From contig JAJZPM010000015.1 in assembly GCA_021811105.1 (NCBI GenBank), positions 1-61,947 on the forward strand: a stretch of DNA of 61,947 bases, written 5' to 3'. The first letter of the stretch is position 1; the number at the start of each line of letters is the position of its first letter. Of the stretch, positions 61,271 to 61,947 are shown piece after piece. The notes under the pieces are model-generated. The model saw only the letters and a list, made by a program, of their open reading frames with translations, made no database searches and was not told the origin of the DNA. Both the position numbers and the translations under genes were made by a program. Source of the DNA: Nitrospirota bacterium (GTDB lineage Bacteria; Nitrospirota; Thermodesulfovibrionia; Thermodesulfovibrionales; UBA6898).

Positions 61271-61627
61271 GTGAATAGAATGATAAAAAAGATTATTGCT
61301 ATTATAATTTTTGGCATGATGCTAATCTCGGCTAATCAATCCGCTTTGGCTTGTCAGGTGGACGATTTCTATCTTACAAAGGAAGGCGCTTTGGCCTCTT
61401 CTTCGCCGGAGGGTCTGAACGAGGCGATCAGGCTTGAAGAAGAGGGCAACAAGGAAAAGCTTGGAGACCTCGTGAAGAGCGGCGCAGTTTTGCAGCTTGC
61501 AGCCAATATCAAGGTTCAGGTCGAGGAGAGATCATTTGAATTCAAGATGCTAAAGGTGAAGTCCCCGGACATGCGAGAGCCATACTGGGTGAAGGACAGT
61601 TCGTTGAAGCAAATCAATTGCAACTAA
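61271..61627 (+). CDS. Secreted small protein of unknown function
   Basis: A 118-residue protein with a signal peptide (IIAIIIFGMMLISANQSALA) and a mature part with single Cys near the N-terminus (ACQVDDFYL) and another at the end (INCN). GTG 61271 follows TTTCGGAGGAAAAG; ATG 61280 is an alternative. It may be the last gene of the mer operon, although its role in mercury resistance is unproven. Confidence 0.65.
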   Translation: MNRMIKKIIAIIIFGMMLISANQSALACQVDDFYLTKEGALASSSPEGLNEAIRLEEEGNKEKLGDLVKSGAVLQLAANIKVQVEERSFEFKMLKVKSPDMREPYWVKDSSLKQINCN

Positions 61628-61723
61628 ACACGAAGTATATCTCATTAAGTTGGCCTATCCGCATGGCGGTGAGCGGCGAGATAGGAGGAAGCAGTGAGCG
61701 CATATAGGCAAATTCTCTTTTCT

Positions 61724-61888
61724 CTAAAGTGCTTTTAAAAACGCCATGAGGTCGGGCTTCTCTTTCCAACGCCTGGTTTCCTGCTCTGAAGTAAATATCT
61801 CACAATGAGCGAGCGCTTTTAGTTGTTCGTCGGATAATGAATATTCGTCTCGACTACTGTGCTGTCGGTCCGGATACGCTTGCCGTCT
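61724..61888 (-). pseudogene. C-terminal coding remnant in a second frame
   Basis: On the minus strand one frame reads EYSLSDEQLKALAHCEIF, then TSEQETRRWKEKPDLMAFLK to a TAG at 61724-61726. It looks like the C-terminus of a gene whose upstream part has been replaced by transposase sequence in another frame. Identity unknown; it may be a chance frame. Confidence 0.3.
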
Positions 61889-61947
61889 TCAAGCCCTTCT
61901 CCCATCGCAATCTTGTTGATAGCCACCAGCACTTTGTTCAGCGATTC
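61819..61947 (-). pseudogene. Transposase fragment (IS remnant), partial
   Basis: On the minus strand from the window edge to a TAA at 61819-61821: NKIAMGEGLEDGKRIRTDST followed by VVETNIHYPTNN. This is the catalytic-region motif (RTDTTVVETNIHYP) of DDE transposases of the ISNCY/IS1182 kind, which normally continue. The frame ends just after NIHYPTNN, so it is truncated. The gap 61628-61723 shows nothing else. Confidence 0.55.

Overview
The window (about 52% GC by eye, not computed) looks like the chromosome of an anaerobic bacterium, probably Nitrospirota (Thermodesulfovibrionia-like) or a related deltaproteobacterial-type lineage. This is an inference from the rnfCDGEAB operon, the large single-chain PurL, the TIGR03916-type radical SAM protein, the lepA-lepB-rib-nusB-pur layout and the many short palindromic intergenic repeats. 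No rRNA, CRISPR array or complete insertion sequence was seen.

Layout. 1-5.7 kb: the end of a transglutaminase-type exported protein, a lipoprotein and a secreted phospholipase-C/P1-nuclease-like protein. 5.8-12.4 kb: a compact housekeeping run, ROK kinase-lepA-lepB-DUF4845-like-ribE-ribBA-ribH-nusB. 12.5-20.9 kb: a defence island of radC, type I restriction-modification hsdRMS, a three-gene module (GHKL ATPase, STAS-like DUF4325, PIN nuclease) and an MntA/HepT toxin-antitoxin pair. 21-26.8 kb: purB, preceded by a GEMM-like structured RNA, then purL, so the island appears to interrupt a nusB-purB-purL cluster. 26.9-33.9 kb: a lipoprotein, the six-gene Rnf operon with a polyferredoxin RnfB, and a periplasmic carbonic anhydrase. 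34-39.4 kb: a LexA repressor with its own operator, a small membrane protein, a glycosyltransferase, a dCMP-deaminase-like enzyme, an MrfA-like helicase with an internal deletion, an exported thioredoxin and initiator tRNA. 39.4-46.6 kb: an accessory island beside that tRNA, holding a decayed Shedu operon, a coiled-coil/nucleotidyltransferase pair flanked by repeated inverted motifs, a SEC-C pair, a DUF234 ATPase and an AbrB/RelE-type toxin-antitoxin. 46.6-57.9 kb: transaldolase and zwf (divergent), nicotinate phosphoribosyltransferase, a CBM48 protein, a response regulator, cysC, a radical SAM protein, an HPF-cold-shock fusion, Hsp20 and a zinc alcohol dehydrogenase. 58-61.6 kb: a mercury resistance operon merR-(merF remnant)-merA-thioredoxin-like-merB. 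The window ends in transposase debris.

Most notable: (1) the thioredoxin-like gene and merB form one frame interrupted only by a UGA. The UGA sits where I recall relatives having Cys-Arg, with a short hairpin just downstream and no visible ribosome-binding site before merB. This is a candidate selenocysteine-containing organomercurial-lyase fusion. (2) The ATPase/STAS/PIN module attached to hsdRMS is a candidate uncharacterised defence or signalling unit. (3) Low-complexity and palindromic repeats that normally lie between genes occur in frame inside purL (four places) and the first gene. (4) The Shedu and merF genes are visibly decaying. All family assignments were made by reading motifs from memory; no database search was run.
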